From Candidatus Methanoperedens sp. (lineage in GTDB: Archaea > Halobacteriota > Methanosarcinia > Methanosarcinales > Methanoperedenaceae), in the NCBI GenBank assembly GCA_026552975.1, contig JAPMTR010000069.1:1-64000 (forward strand): a DNA stretch of 64,000 nucleotides, in the 5' to 3' direction. The notes under the pieces were generated by a model, which was given only the letters and a program-made list of their open reading frames with translations, did no database searches and had not been told where the DNA came from. Both the position numbers and the translations under genes were made by a program. This document shows positions 1-9,082 of the stretch, piece by piece. Each line of letters begins with the position of its first letter. The stretch's first letter is position 1.

Positions 1-852
1 AGATTCCCAATTGGCAAGGATATTTGAGGTATTGTAATTACTGCTATTTACATCATTGACGCCCCCCTCTATTAACACGAATTCAGGTGATAGATCCACC
101 ACATCCGCATTGAACCTATTATTGATACTTGATGTACTTTGTCCGCCATAACCCATATTTTGATAACTTTTATTAACTTTTATTCCCCAGTGATTTTCAA
201 TTGTTGTTGGAATAGAAGTTAAATCCCCTTTTATAATTGAATCACCTATGAAAATCATGTACGGGTTAACCATATAAGGTTCAATTACAAAAATTTTATT
301 ATGATATGCCTGGGCTGACCAGTTAAAATTGATATAAGATGTTGCCCCGGATATTTCATATGTCAGATGATCTGGATCATTTTCATCGACTATATAAAGT
401 GGATTACCCGGATTACTGGCTTTGATACGATAACCATAAAAATCACCCTCCCTTATTCCTTCTAATGGTGGGGATAGGTTTATTTCATTTATACCATTTG
501 AGATATTATCGACTAAATTATCTGTCGTGGCTATTCTATCATAATTACTACCATTGAGTCTCCAGACTGTAAAATTAAATTGAGTTAGTGTTGAAACATT
601 CCTGACAGCAAACCGTATTTTATAGATCGTCCCATTCTGTCTTATCCTGTCAAAGTTTAATTGTCCCCCCACCTGTATGAATTCTTTATCTATACCCCCC
701 CAATTTGCATTTCCCTGTGCTGGAATAACTTCATAAGGTGCAGTTTTTGAAAGTTTTGTTATACTTTCAGTAATTCCCGCAGCGTTACCCGATAATTGTA
801 CTGCCGATAAAATTATCAAGCCTATGAGAAAATAAAATTTTCGGTATTTCAT
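1..852 (-). CDS. Secreted SGNH/GDSL-type hydrolase, C-terminus cut by window edge
   Basis: Reading the minus strand from an ATG at 852 gives 284 codons open to the window edge. Residues 1-24 form a signal peptide. A beta-rich domain of about 170 residues follows. Then come SGNH-family blocks: I (FIGDSII, nucleophile Ser, near residue 205), II (MGYGGQS) and III (GGVNDV). The block with the catalytic Asp/His would lie beyond the edge. Members of this fold deacetylate or de-esterify polysaccharides and lipids, so a role outside the cell on surface glycan is likely but inferred. The glycan operon nearby fits. The substrate cannot be told. Confidence 0.8.
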   Translation of the reverse strand, partial: MKYRKFYFLIGLIILSAVQLSGNAAGITESITKLSKTAPYEVIPAQGNANWGGIDKEFIQVGGQLNFDRIRQNGTIYKIRFAVRNVSTLTQFNFTVWRLNGSNYDRIATTDNLVDNISNGINEINLSPPLEGIREGDFYGYRIKASNPGNPLYIVDENDPDHLTYEISGATSYINFNWSAQAYHNKIFVIEPYMVNPYMIFIGDSIIKGDLTSIPTTIENHWGIKVNKSYQNMGYGGQSTSSINNRFNADVVDLSPEFVLIEGGVNDVNSSNYNTSNILANWES

Positions 853-1056
853 ATAATCATACATAATAGAGTCAAAGCCATATATAAACATTTCAGATTA
901 TTTATAATATATACATAATACTTATAATTACAATTATTATAATAATTAACTGAAATATGGAAAATAATACCTTTTAAGAGAAAGGACTTCGTTGACTGAT
1001 GAAAGATTAAAATAAAGGTATATTTAATAATAGAACAATTGAGGTTAAACTATTTA
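853..1056. promoter_or_regulatory. AT-rich divergent promoter region
   Basis: This spacer separates two divergent genes. It is strongly AT-rich, with several TATA-like runs (for example around 900-915 and 1018-1030). GAGGT at 1041-1045 is a ribosome-binding site candidate for the plus-strand gene. No open frame of note is present. Confidence 0.4.
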
Positions 1057-2730
1057 GTGAAAATTATGAATAGAAATACAACATGCTTGTCCGGGAAATG
1101 TTATGATGTATTAATCATAGGAGGAGGGATATACGGAGCCACTGTTGCATGGGATGCCGCTTCCAGGGGATTATCTGTCGCACTTGTAGATAAGGGAGAT
1201 TTTTGTAATGCAACCTCTTCAAATAGCCAGAAAATCGTTCATGGTGGCCTCAGATATATCCAGCATGGGGATTTTCAACGAATGCGTGAATCCGTACGTG
1301 AAAGGACAAACTTGATGCGGATCTCATCTCACCTGGTACATCCTATGCCCTGCATCATACCTACATACGGACGTTTAATGCAAAGTGTAATGCCTCTGGC
1401 ATTAAAGATATTTGATATTGTCAGCTCAGATCGTAACCAATTGAAAGATCCGCAAAAGAACATTCCAAATGGAAGAACGATTTCTAAAGATGAATGCTTG
1501 AATTTGATACCAGGTATCAAAGAAGAAGGTTTGACAGGAGGAGCTATCTGGTATGATGGCCAGGTATATAATACGGAGCGTATGGTTCTTTCTTTTATTA
1601 GATCAGCACAAGAAATTGGCGTTGATATTGCCAACTACGTTGAAGTCCTCGGTTCTCTTAAGAATGAAGAACAGTCTAAAAGCATAATAGCAAAGGATTT
1701 GCTTAATAATACCGAATTAATTATTCAAGCAAAAGTCATATTGAACAGCACCGGGCCCTGGATAGACCAGACAATAAACCGCTTGACTGATACCAATAAT
1801 AATAAGATTCTTTTATCCAAAATGGTACTTCTGGTCGTCAATCGTGTCTTTTCCGGGAATTATGCTTTTGGGATTCCATCCAGGAAAGAATTCAAGGATC
1901 AAGATGCAGTTATTGATAAAGGTTACCGCCATTTTTTCATAACCCCCTGGAGAGATCATTCCCTGGTAGGAACCGCACAAGAGCCTTTTCAAGGTAATCC
2001 AGAGGATTACAAAATCACCGAAAAAGACATCCAAAAATTCATTGAAGAAGTTAATATCGCCTATCCTCATGCTGCTCTCACTCGGAAAGATGTTTCATTT
2101 TTTTATGGTGGACTTATTCCCATCGATAAAGTTGATCGAAACGGTGATATAAAAGTTACAAAACATTTTAAAATAATTGACCATGAGAAGGAAGGTATTA
2201 ATGGAATCATTTCCCTCGTAGGAGTAAAGTATACCACAGCCAGGGATGTAGCTGAAAAAGTAGTTGACTTAATATTCAAGAAACTTGGAAAAAAATCCCC
2301 GAAATGTACTACTAATATAACGCCAATTTATGGCGGAGCTATTGATAATTTCAATATTTTTTTAGAAAATGCTATAAAAAAGAGACCTCAGGAATTAGAT
2401 CCGGAAGTAATCAAGCATCTGGTCTATAATTATGGTTCTGAATATAAAGAGATACTCAATTATCTGAATGAAAATACTGGAATGAGCACACGAATGGGTA
2501 AAACACCGATAATTAAGGCTGAAATAATTCATGGTATTCGTCAAGAAATGGCTCAAAAACTTCCAGATATTATTTTCAGGCGAACAGAGTTGGGAACAGC
2601 TGAATTTCCTGGAGAAGAAACCCTGAGGAAATGTGCCCATATCATGGCAGATGAATTAGGATGGGATAAAACACGAATTGAAAATGAAATTGGGGAAGTT
2701 GAGGCCATCTTTGTGGCAAAAGGAAAATAG
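1057..2730 (+). CDS. FAD-dependent glycerol-3-phosphate dehydrogenase-like oxidoreductase
   Basis: About 557 residues. The N-terminal dinucleotide fold has the FAD motif GGGIYGATVAWDAASRG, then the family pattern NSQKIVHGGLRY typical of GlpA/GlpD enzymes that oxidise sn-glycerol-3-phosphate to dihydroxyacetone phosphate. A C-terminal helical DAO_C-type domain spans about 430-555, so the length is normal. I favour GTG at 1057, which has GAGGT 11 bases upstream. ATG 1066 is possible, and the frame stays open back to TTG 1039. Archaeal membrane lipids use glycerol-1-phosphate, so this enzyme more likely serves glycerol catabolism or an unidentified hydroxy-acid/polyol substrate. It ends 35 bases before the convergent gene. 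Confidence 0.8.
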   Translation: MKIMNRNTTCLSGKCYDVLIIGGGIYGATVAWDAASRGLSVALVDKGDFCNATSSNSQKIVHGGLRYIQHGDFQRMRESVRERTNLMRISSHLVHPMPCIIPTYGRLMQSVMPLALKIFDIVSSDRNQLKDPQKNIPNGRTISKDECLNLIPGIKEEGLTGGAIWYDGQVYNTERMVLSFIRSAQEIGVDIANYVEVLGSLKNEEQSKSIIAKDLLNNTELIIQAKVILNSTGPWIDQTINRLTDTNNNKILLSKMVLLVVNRVFSGNYAFGIPSRKEFKDQDAVIDKGYRHFFITPWRDHSLVGTAQEPFQGNPEDYKITEKDIQKFIEEVNIAYPHAALTRKDVSFFYGGLIPIDKVDRNGDIKVTKHFKIIDHEKEGINGIISLVGVKYTTARDVAEKVVDLIFKKLGKKSPKCTTNITPIYGGAIDNFNIFLENAIKKRPQELDPEVIKHLVYNYGSEYKEILNYLNENTGMSTRMGKTPIIKAEIIHGIRQEMAQKLPDIIFRRTELGTAEFPGEETLRKCAHIMADELGWDKTRIENEIGEVEAIFVAKGK

Positions 2731-2765
2731 AAGAACTATTGTCATTAAGGGTGTTTAAAAATTAT

Positions 2766-5462
2766 TTAGCTGGTAACACCTCCGGTTATTGTTCCAGTAG
2801 GTTTCTTGATAATTTCGATATCATGAACTACATCAGAGTTTCCTGTCGTCGATATCATAGTAGAATAAGAATAATATGTCGGGTCAAGTGTCGCAGAAAT
2901 ATCATAATTACCTTCTCCGACTCCAAACGAATAGAATCCTTCTGTATCGGTCATGGTTGAAAGAGTAGTATTTATAGACACTTTCACTCCAGGCACACCC
3001 GTTTTATTGACACTGTCAATTACATTACCATAAATATGACCAGTATCTACTGTTTTTACCTTTATGCCTGTTTCGCCATCCCAATAATACATAAACCAGG
3101 TGTTTTTTTCTTGGTCTAAGAAAAAAGCATGATGTATAGAGCCGGTTCCATAATCAAATTGATAAGAATCATATGGTTCGATGATTTCTTCAGGTGTACT
3201 AATAGGTGTGATTCTGATCTGAATATTACCTGCTCTTCCCTTTTCAAAGAATGAAACTATTGTATCCCCAACAACTACTGCGCCAGTCCCACCAATAATA
3301 TCATTAATACTGTCGTCAGCCGCCGGGTAAACAATAAGTGATTTTGTATCTGTCAGTTTTTCTTTTGTAGTTCCAGATGCCAGACCAACATCCCACATGA
3401 TGCCATTTGAGTTTTTGGTTATATAATAAACATACCATTTATTATTAGTGTGTAATGTTCCTATGGGGAAGATTTCATCACCATAACCCCATACGTCCGG
3501 ATCTGAATGGGAAATAACAGTACCTGAAGGGATAAAATCAAATCCGTTCTTAGATATTGCCATATTTATATCACTAACTACCGATGTCGAGATCATAGAA
3601 CCTGCGTCCAATGCAGAATAATACATGATAATATCCCCATTATCATCAAGGGCCAGAGATGCTGAAAATATCCCTTCTTCTTCATTGCTATTTGGCAGAT
3701 ATGTTAAAATTGGATTATTTGCATATTTGGTAAAATTGATACCATCTTTGCTTGTGGCCACACCGATCGCGCGATGCCTGGGTCCTTTATCTGTGGATCT
3801 ATCTCCATCCGCACCGATATAATATAAGAAGTATGTCCCATTTTTCTTAATTATCGCGCTTGGACTGATTGCGCCTCCAATACGAACATCCCATGAACCC
3901 GCCACACCGCTTCTTAAAATCGTCCCCTTTTCTACCCAATCGTTTTGTCTTGGTACGATTCTCTTGAGTGGATATGATATATTTCCGTTGATTATCTTAA
4001 AGTAGTTTTCGCTTATATCTGTATATGATGGATTGCTTGCGCTTGTAATTTTGACCTTATAATCACTTCCTGGCATTTGAGTTTCTGGAACTTCCCAGAT
4101 ATATGAACCATCATTTGGAGTGGTTGGGTTAATCAAGCTATCCACTCCGGCTTTTAACAATTCTATCTTAACATCTGTTCCAGGACTTCCGGAAGATGTC
4201 CAGGTTATCGTATGGGCTCCTGTTGCCCAGATCTCTCCACCATTAGGGGAAATTACAGTAATTGATGTTGGTGCAGGTGAATTTTCTGTAATGATCTTTC
4301 GGATATATACCTGCCATGTTCCACTTCTATCATCCTGATATACTACATATAGTCCCCCACCAACTACCCCCACACCGCCAGGACCATGGCGGTCTACTCC
4401 ATCATGCTGATTTCCTGCATCTGCAAATAATATCGGTTCAATTACACTGCCATCAGTATCTATAGCCAGGACTCGGCCTTTGTTGTTTTCATCGGCAAAT
4501 ATAGCATAAGCTCTGCCATTAACTACCATGTCTCCTGCTGCAACTACGGATTTACCAATGGCTGGAGAGTCCCATACTATTTTTGAAGGGCCACCAATAC
4601 GGGTATTGAATACTTCTTTTGGTTCAAGTGATCCTGCATCTTTTGAAAAACCATAGAAACCTCCTCCAGCTCCTGTAGCTACAGAAATACCTTCCATGAA
4701 TTTCTCAATGTTTGGATCTGATGGTTTTGGGAGGGATGGAGCGACTGTAAATATACCAGATTCAGAAACTGTCCAGTGACTTATACTTAGTACCTGTCCA
4801 CTGAACACATGAGGTAAATTATTATTGTCTACAACAATATCCCCAAAACGATCATTTTCCCAACCAGATATGTCTTTTGTTAATTCAATGTTAGGGAAAC
4901 CATTGACTTTATTTATTCTATTATATTGTCCCCTTGGCAAAGTACCGCCTTTAATATTTTTCCAGAAGACGATATGAGCACGATTATTTGAATCTACATC
5001 AATACGAGGCATCATTGCCCGGTATGGAGAATTTGGATTAAGATTACCAGTAGATTTCCATACACCTGATACTCTTCGTGAATAACCTATATAGGAAGAA
5101 GCAGTTGTGTTCTTTTCCCATACAACATGCACTTCACCATCACCAGATACTGCTACTTGTGGCGCCCAAATCTCACCTGATGCCACTAATTCTTCAGATC
5201 CTAATGATCCGGTAGTGGGGTTGTAAGAGCGATACCGCAATCCATTATTTACATAAACAATATGCATGGTCCCATCAACAGGAGATGTCGCTATACTGGG
5301 ATGCTGTCCGTAGCTGATAACTATCTCAGGTCCCAAAGTAAACGACGCAGCGATTGCAGGACTGATCGCTATCAATGAAAGAGTTGATATTAATAACAGA
5401 ATCGATATAAAAATTTTTATAATTATTTTGTTATTTATGTAATTTTTCAGAATAGGTTTCAT
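2766..5462 (-). CDS. Large secreted multidomain beta-propeller protein
   Basis: 898 residues. Residues 1-39 are a signal peptide ending AIAA. Residues 40-390 look like a BNR/sialidase-type propeller with repeated 'hVVW', 'HIVF', 'YVVYQDDRSG' strands. Residues about 400-490 resemble the Kre9/KNH Ig-like domain (SPNGGEIWATG, TITWTSSG). Residues 500-800 resemble a five-bladed GH43/GH32-like propeller (YFLYYIGADG, GVATSKDGINF). Residues 810-890 form a carboxypeptidase-regulatory-like beta domain (GHIYGNV...DTEGFYSF). There is no sorting signal or transmembrane tail. It is probably a polysaccharide-binding or -degrading exoprotein; I could not identify catalytic acids with certainty. Confidence 0.75.
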   Translation of the reverse strand: MKPILKNYINNKIIIKIFISILLLISTLSLIAISPAIAASFTLGPEIVISYGQHPSIATSPVDGTMHIVYVNNGLRYRSYNPTTGSLGSEELVASGEIWAPQVAVSGDGEVHVVWEKNTTASSYIGYSRRVSGVWKSTGNLNPNSPYRAMMPRIDVDSNNRAHIVFWKNIKGGTLPRGQYNRINKVNGFPNIELTKDISGWENDRFGDIVVDNNNLPHVFSGQVLSISHWTVSESGIFTVAPSLPKPSDPNIEKFMEGISVATGAGGGFYGFSKDAGSLEPKEVFNTRIGGPSKIVWDSPAIGKSVVAAGDMVVNGRAYAIFADENNKGRVLAIDTDGSVIEPILFADAGNQHDGVDRHGPGGVGVVGGGLYVVYQDDRSGTWQVYIRKIITENSPAPTSITVISPNGGEIWATGAHTITWTSSGSPGTDVKIELLKAGVDSLINPTTPNDGSYIWEVPETQMPGSDYKVKITSASNPSYTDISENYFKIINGNISYPLKRIVPRQNDWVEKGTILRSGVAGSWDVRIGGAISPSAIIKKNGTYFLYYIGADGDRSTDKGPRHRAIGVATSKDGINFTKYANNPILTYLPNSNEEEGIFSASLALDDNGDIIMYYSALDAGSMISTSVVSDINMAISKNGFDFIPSGTVISHSDPDVWGYGDEIFPIGTLHTNNKWYVYYITKNSNGIMWDVGLASGTTKEKLTDTKSLIVYPAADDSINDIIGGTGAVVVGDTIVSFFEKGRAGNIQIRITPISTPEEIIEPYDSYQFDYGTGSIHHAFFLDQEKNTWFMYYWDGETGIKVKTVDTGHIYGNVIDSVNKTGVPGVKVSINTTLSTMTDTEGFYSFGVGEGNYDISATLDPTYYSYSTMISTTGNSDVVHDIEIIKKPTGTITGGVTS

Positions 5463-5684
5463 GTTGAAATAGTATACTATACCTTATCTAATATCCTTCT
5501 ATCTATTGTTTTTAAAGTAAATAGGGTTTTTTATTGTTTCTTATTGTTTATTTTTTAGTTTTATTATATAAGATATTATCTTTTTTAATTTTAGATGATA
5601 TAAACTGGATATACAGTATTATAGATAAGAAAAAGCGATTTTTTTTGCTTGAAAAACCAATTGCATTATTTTGATAAATATCTT
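5463..5684. other. AT-rich spacer
   Basis: Very AT-rich. It holds the promoter of the secreted propeller gene, and T/A runs downstream of the glycan operon that could end its transcript. No coding frame is visible. Confidence 0.3.
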
Positions 5685-6218
5685 TTAAATCCTTTTTTTT
5701 ATTACTTTTGCAGGGACACCAAATGCTATCGAATAGGGTGGAATATCTCTGGTGACCACAGCCCCAGCCCCGATAATCGCTCCTTTGCCTATCGTAACGC
5801 CATCAAGTATTGTTGAATGTGATCCTATCCAGACATCATCCTCGATCCATATTCCTTTACTTACCAGATCTTGTTCAATGATGAGCTTTTCTCTACTTGA
5901 ATAATTGTAGTTTGATCCATGTATTCCCACATGTGGACCTATCAGTACATTATCACCAATTTCTACATTTCCAATATCTGCGTCTATGAAGCAGAAACAA
6001 TTTACAGTGCAATTCTCACCAATTTTTAAAAAACCCCTATTAACTTTTATTTTGACAAAAGAACTTATTCTTGTTTTATTTCCTATTATCAGATTTTTGG
6101 TAAGTTCTATTTCTGATTTTAAAGAAATAAAACAGCGATATTTTATCATTAGATAAATATTCGAAATAAATGAAGGAATCAGTTTTCTCTTAACGAGAGA
6201 ATTTATGTTTACCATCAT
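5685..6218 (-). CDS. Hexapeptide-repeat O-acetyltransferase (LbH fold)
   Basis: 177 residues. The C-terminal two thirds consist of left-handed beta-helix hexapeptides (IGENCTVN, IGDNVLIGPHVGI, IEDDVWIGSHSTI, IGKGAIIGAGAVVT), ending in the usual IPPYSIAFGVPAKVIK. This is typical of the WbbJ/CysE-like transferases that acetylate sugars of surface polysaccharides. I choose the ATG at 6218 because AGAGGT lies 8 bases before it. The gene then overlaps the end of the asparagine synthetase by about 29 bases. It is the last gene of the glycan operon. The acceptor sugar is unknown. Confidence 0.8.
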   Translation of the reverse strand: MMVNINSLVKRKLIPSFISNIYLMIKYRCFISLKSEIELTKNLIIGNKTRISSFVKIKVNRGFLKIGENCTVNCFCFIDADIGNVEIGDNVLIGPHVGIHGSNYNYSSREKLIIEQDLVSKGIWIEDDVWIGSHSTILDGVTIGKGAIIGAGAVVTRDIPPYSIAFGVPAKVIKKRI

Positions 6219-8094
6219 TAATAAATACCTCTGGCTGGATAAATGTCCTGTGCCACATTTCAAGATTCATAAGGGCCCACAATCGATGACTATGGTTTTG
6301 AGTTCCCCTCAAGTGCTGTTCCACCAGTTTATTGAGGTTGGTGGGATCAAAGTTTTCTTTTATTATTTCAGAGTTAAAAAGCATGTCCTGCATATATTCT
6401 TTTAATTCGTATCTTAACCAATTCTTTATTGGAAAACTGAATCCCTGCTTTTTTCTGTTAACTATGTTTTTAGGAAGTAGTTTTAGCATGGATTTCTTTA
6501 AAATATATTTGGTAGTCAGTCCATTCAGCTTCAAGCTACCAGGAATTGTAGCACATAATTCTAAGAATTTATGATCCAGATATGGTACCCTTACCTCCAG
6601 AGCATTCGCCATACTCATACGATCAACTTTAACCAGTACATTATCCACCAGGAAAGATTTCATTTCCATATATTGTTCCCGGGCAACCCTGTCTTTCAGA
6701 TTGCAGGACATATAATAATCATTTAAATGTTCAAAAGGGTTGATATTATTCATCATTTGCCCTAATGCACCCTTATACAGTTCTTTCTCTTCGTTTTTGT
6801 TTGAAAAGTATTGCCACCTCATATGCCACCCATCTAAAGGAAGATCAGAGCCTTCTATAAACCTTTTTACAACATTGATAACCCCTTTTTTCTGTTGTTG
6901 CGGCGGCAGCATACCAACAATATGAGACACAAAATTCTTTCTTAAAAATTCAGGAATAATTCGGTAATAACTGTCCATTTTACTTGCCACGAACCTGTCA
7001 TAACCCAAAAATACCTCATCTCCGCCTTCACCGCTCAAACAAACGGTTACATCCTTCTTTGCCTCTTTACAAAAAAGATACGCAGGTATAAGAGATGGAT
7101 CTGTCATAGGTTCATCCAAGTACCATACAGATTTCTCAAAATGTTCAATTGAACCTGGATCAATAATTATCTCTGTATGATCTGTCCCAAAATAATCTGC
7201 TACCTGCCTTGCATATGGCAGCTCACTATATGACTCATCCTCATAACCTATTGTAAATGTTTTTACAGGTTCATCGGTCATCTGGCTCATTAATCCTACA
7301 ATTGCACTTGAATCAATTCCTCCTGATAAAAAAGCACCCAGAGGAACATCGCTAATGAGCCTTAACCTGACAGACTCCTGTAATAAATTATATATTTGGT
7401 CAGTTAGAACACTTTCATTACTATTTTCTTTTGAGAACTTCAAATCCCAATATTTTGATAATTTTATATCATTGTTCTTAAAAATTAATGTGTGTGCAGG
7501 GGGAAGCTTTTTGATAGATTTGAACAATGTAAATGGAGTGGGAACAAATTCATAACCCATAAAATAATATAAGGACTTATTGTCGACTTCCCTTTTAACC
7601 TCTGGATTTAATAAGATCGCTTTAATCTCAGAAGCAAACATAAACTTTCCAGAATCAAAATAATAATATAAGGGTTTTATGCCAACCCTATCACGGGCAA
7701 GGAAAAACTGCTTATTTTTTGAATCCCAAATTGCAAATGCGAACATCCCCCTGAGTCTTTTAACACAGTCTACCCCCCATTGCTCATAGGCATGAATTAT
7801 TACCTCTGTATCGGTATTTGAAAAGAAACTATGCCCTTGTTTTTCAAGCACATCTCGAAGCTCCTTAAAATTATAGATTTCCCCATTAAATACTATTTGA
7901 AGAGAACCATCCTCATTTTTCATTGGTTGTTTTCCTTTTTCACTAAGGTCTATGATGCTCAACCTGGAATGACCAATAGAAACACCTTCATCCACAAAAT
8001 CTCCTTTCTGGTCTGGCCCTCTATGATCCATTATATTGGCCATATCGCGAATGAGACTTTTATCATCCCAATTAAATCCGCAAATTCCGCACAT
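6190..8094 (-). CDS. asnB: Asparagine synthetase, glutamine-hydrolysing (AsnB family)
   Basis: 634 residues, normal for the family. The mature N-terminal Cys2 nucleophile is present (MCGICGF), with the glutaminase motifs DHRGPDQ and FNGEIYN. The C-terminal synthetase domain carries the PP-loop SGGIDSSA and GEGGDEVF. It transfers glutamine nitrogen to a carboxylate. The sequence alone cannot say whether this is aspartate or a sugar acid or amide in glycan modification. Placement inside a glycosyltransferase operon, 3 bases after the epimerase gene, favours a role in surface polymer synthesis, as with many exopolysaccharide-linked AsnB paralogues. Confidence 0.88.
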   Translation of the reverse strand: MCGICGFNWDDKSLIRDMANIMDHRGPDQKGDFVDEGVSIGHSRLSIIDLSEKGKQPMKNEDGSLQIVFNGEIYNFKELRDVLEKQGHSFFSNTDTEVIIHAYEQWGVDCVKRLRGMFAFAIWDSKNKQFFLARDRVGIKPLYYYFDSGKFMFASEIKAILLNPEVKREVDNKSLYYFMGYEFVPTPFTLFKSIKKLPPAHTLIFKNNDIKLSKYWDLKFSKENSNESVLTDQIYNLLQESVRLRLISDVPLGAFLSGGIDSSAIVGLMSQMTDEPVKTFTIGYEDESYSELPYARQVADYFGTDHTEIIIDPGSIEHFEKSVWYLDEPMTDPSLIPAYLFCKEAKKDVTVCLSGEGGDEVFLGYDRFVASKMDSYYRIIPEFLRKNFVSHIVGMLPPQQQKKGVINVVKRFIEGSDLPLDGWHMRWQYFSNKNEEKELYKGALGQMMNNINPFEHLNDYYMSCNLKDRVAREQYMEMKSFLVDNVLVKVDRMSMANALEVRVPYLDHKFLELCATIPGSLKLNGLTTKYILKKSMLKLLPKNIVNRKKQGFSFPIKNWLRYELKEYMQDMLFNSEIIKENFDPTNLNKLVEQHLRGTQNHSHRLWALMNLEMWHRTFIQPEVFINDGKHKFSR

Positions 8095-8097
8095 ATT

Positions 8098-9081
8098 TTA
8101 TAGATAACCTCTCTCTTTATACCATTTAGCTGTCAGCATAATCCCTGTTCTTACATCTATTTTGGGGTTATACCCAATCTCCTCTTTCGCTTTGGAGATG
8201 TCGAAATATCTTTCACTTACGAAGAAATCAACCCTGCGCCTGAATAAAGGCGGTTCGATCCCGAAAGGGCTGCAAACAATCTCACACAGATAACCTGCAA
8301 CCCAGAAAGGCCAGACTGGAAGATGCCACCTGGGAATAGGTTTTCCCGCAGTATCAGCAATTATGGCTGCTAAATCATTCAAAGTAAAGCATTCACCATC
8401 AGCAATAAGATAAGTTTGTCCCAAAGCCTCCTTTTTTTCAATACATAACAGATATGCATCAACCAGGTTATCAATATATATTAAATGATAATGGGACTTT
8501 CCATCGCCCAGCATGAAGAATTTTCCTGAATCGATCGACTGAAACATTCGAAGCATTCTGGTATCTCCAGGGCCATATATTCCAGCGGGTCTTATAACAA
8601 CAAAAGGTAAATCATATTTGGTACACAATTCTTTTGCCAATTTTTCGCCTTCATACTTGGTCACCTGATAATAATCTCTGGGATCAATTGGTGCATTTTC
8701 ATTTGCTGGCGGGTTGATGATGTGTCCATGCACACCACAGGTGCTGGTAAGTATATACCTTTTTATCCCATGTTTTTTTGCAGCTTCGATCAGTACACGA
8801 TTTGATTCGACATTTGCATCCCAATACACCTGTTTGGGAAGGCTGATCTCTCTAAAAGCTGCTGCTACATGATGAACATAATCTACCCCCTTCATTAATT
8901 TATCAACAAGTTCCTTATCATTAACGCTTCCAATAACAACCTCAACACCCAGTTTCTCAAGTTCTTCACCATAGCCTTTCTTAATATCCAATCCAACTAC
9001 TTCTTCACCATCTTGCGCTAATCTTTTAGCAAGATTAAAACCTGTAAAACCAGTGGTACCTGTTACAAAATGTTTTGACAT
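8098..9081 (-). CDS. NAD-dependent sugar epimerase/dehydratase (extended SDR)
   Basis: 327 residues. The N-terminal Rossmann motif is TGTTGFTG. The catalytic YxxxK is YQVTK near 138-142, preceded by a Ser/Thr stretch (LTSTCGVHG). It most resembles SDRs acting on nucleotide sugars or 3-beta-hydroxysteroid-type substrates (RPAGIYGPGD, RRVDFFVSERYFDISKA). It starts 1 base after the GT4 stop and ends 3 bases before asnB, so it is cotranscribed. It probably makes a nucleotide-sugar donor or modifies a lipid-linked sugar. The exact substrate is unresolved. Confidence 0.8.
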   Translation of the reverse strand: MSKHFVTGTTGFTGFNLAKRLAQDGEEVVGLDIKKGYGEELEKLGVEVVIGSVNDKELVDKLMKGVDYVHHVAAAFREISLPKQVYWDANVESNRVLIEAAKKHGIKRYILTSTCGVHGHIINPPANENAPIDPRDYYQVTKYEGEKLAKELCTKYDLPFVVIRPAGIYGPGDTRMLRMFQSIDSGKFFMLGDGKSHYHLIYIDNLVDAYLLCIEKKEALGQTYLIADGECFTLNDLAAIIADTAGKPIPRWHLPVWPFWVAGYLCEIVCSPFGIEPPLFRRRVDFFVSERYFDISKAKEEIGYNPKIDVRTGIMLTAKWYKERGYL

Positions 9082-9082
9082 G

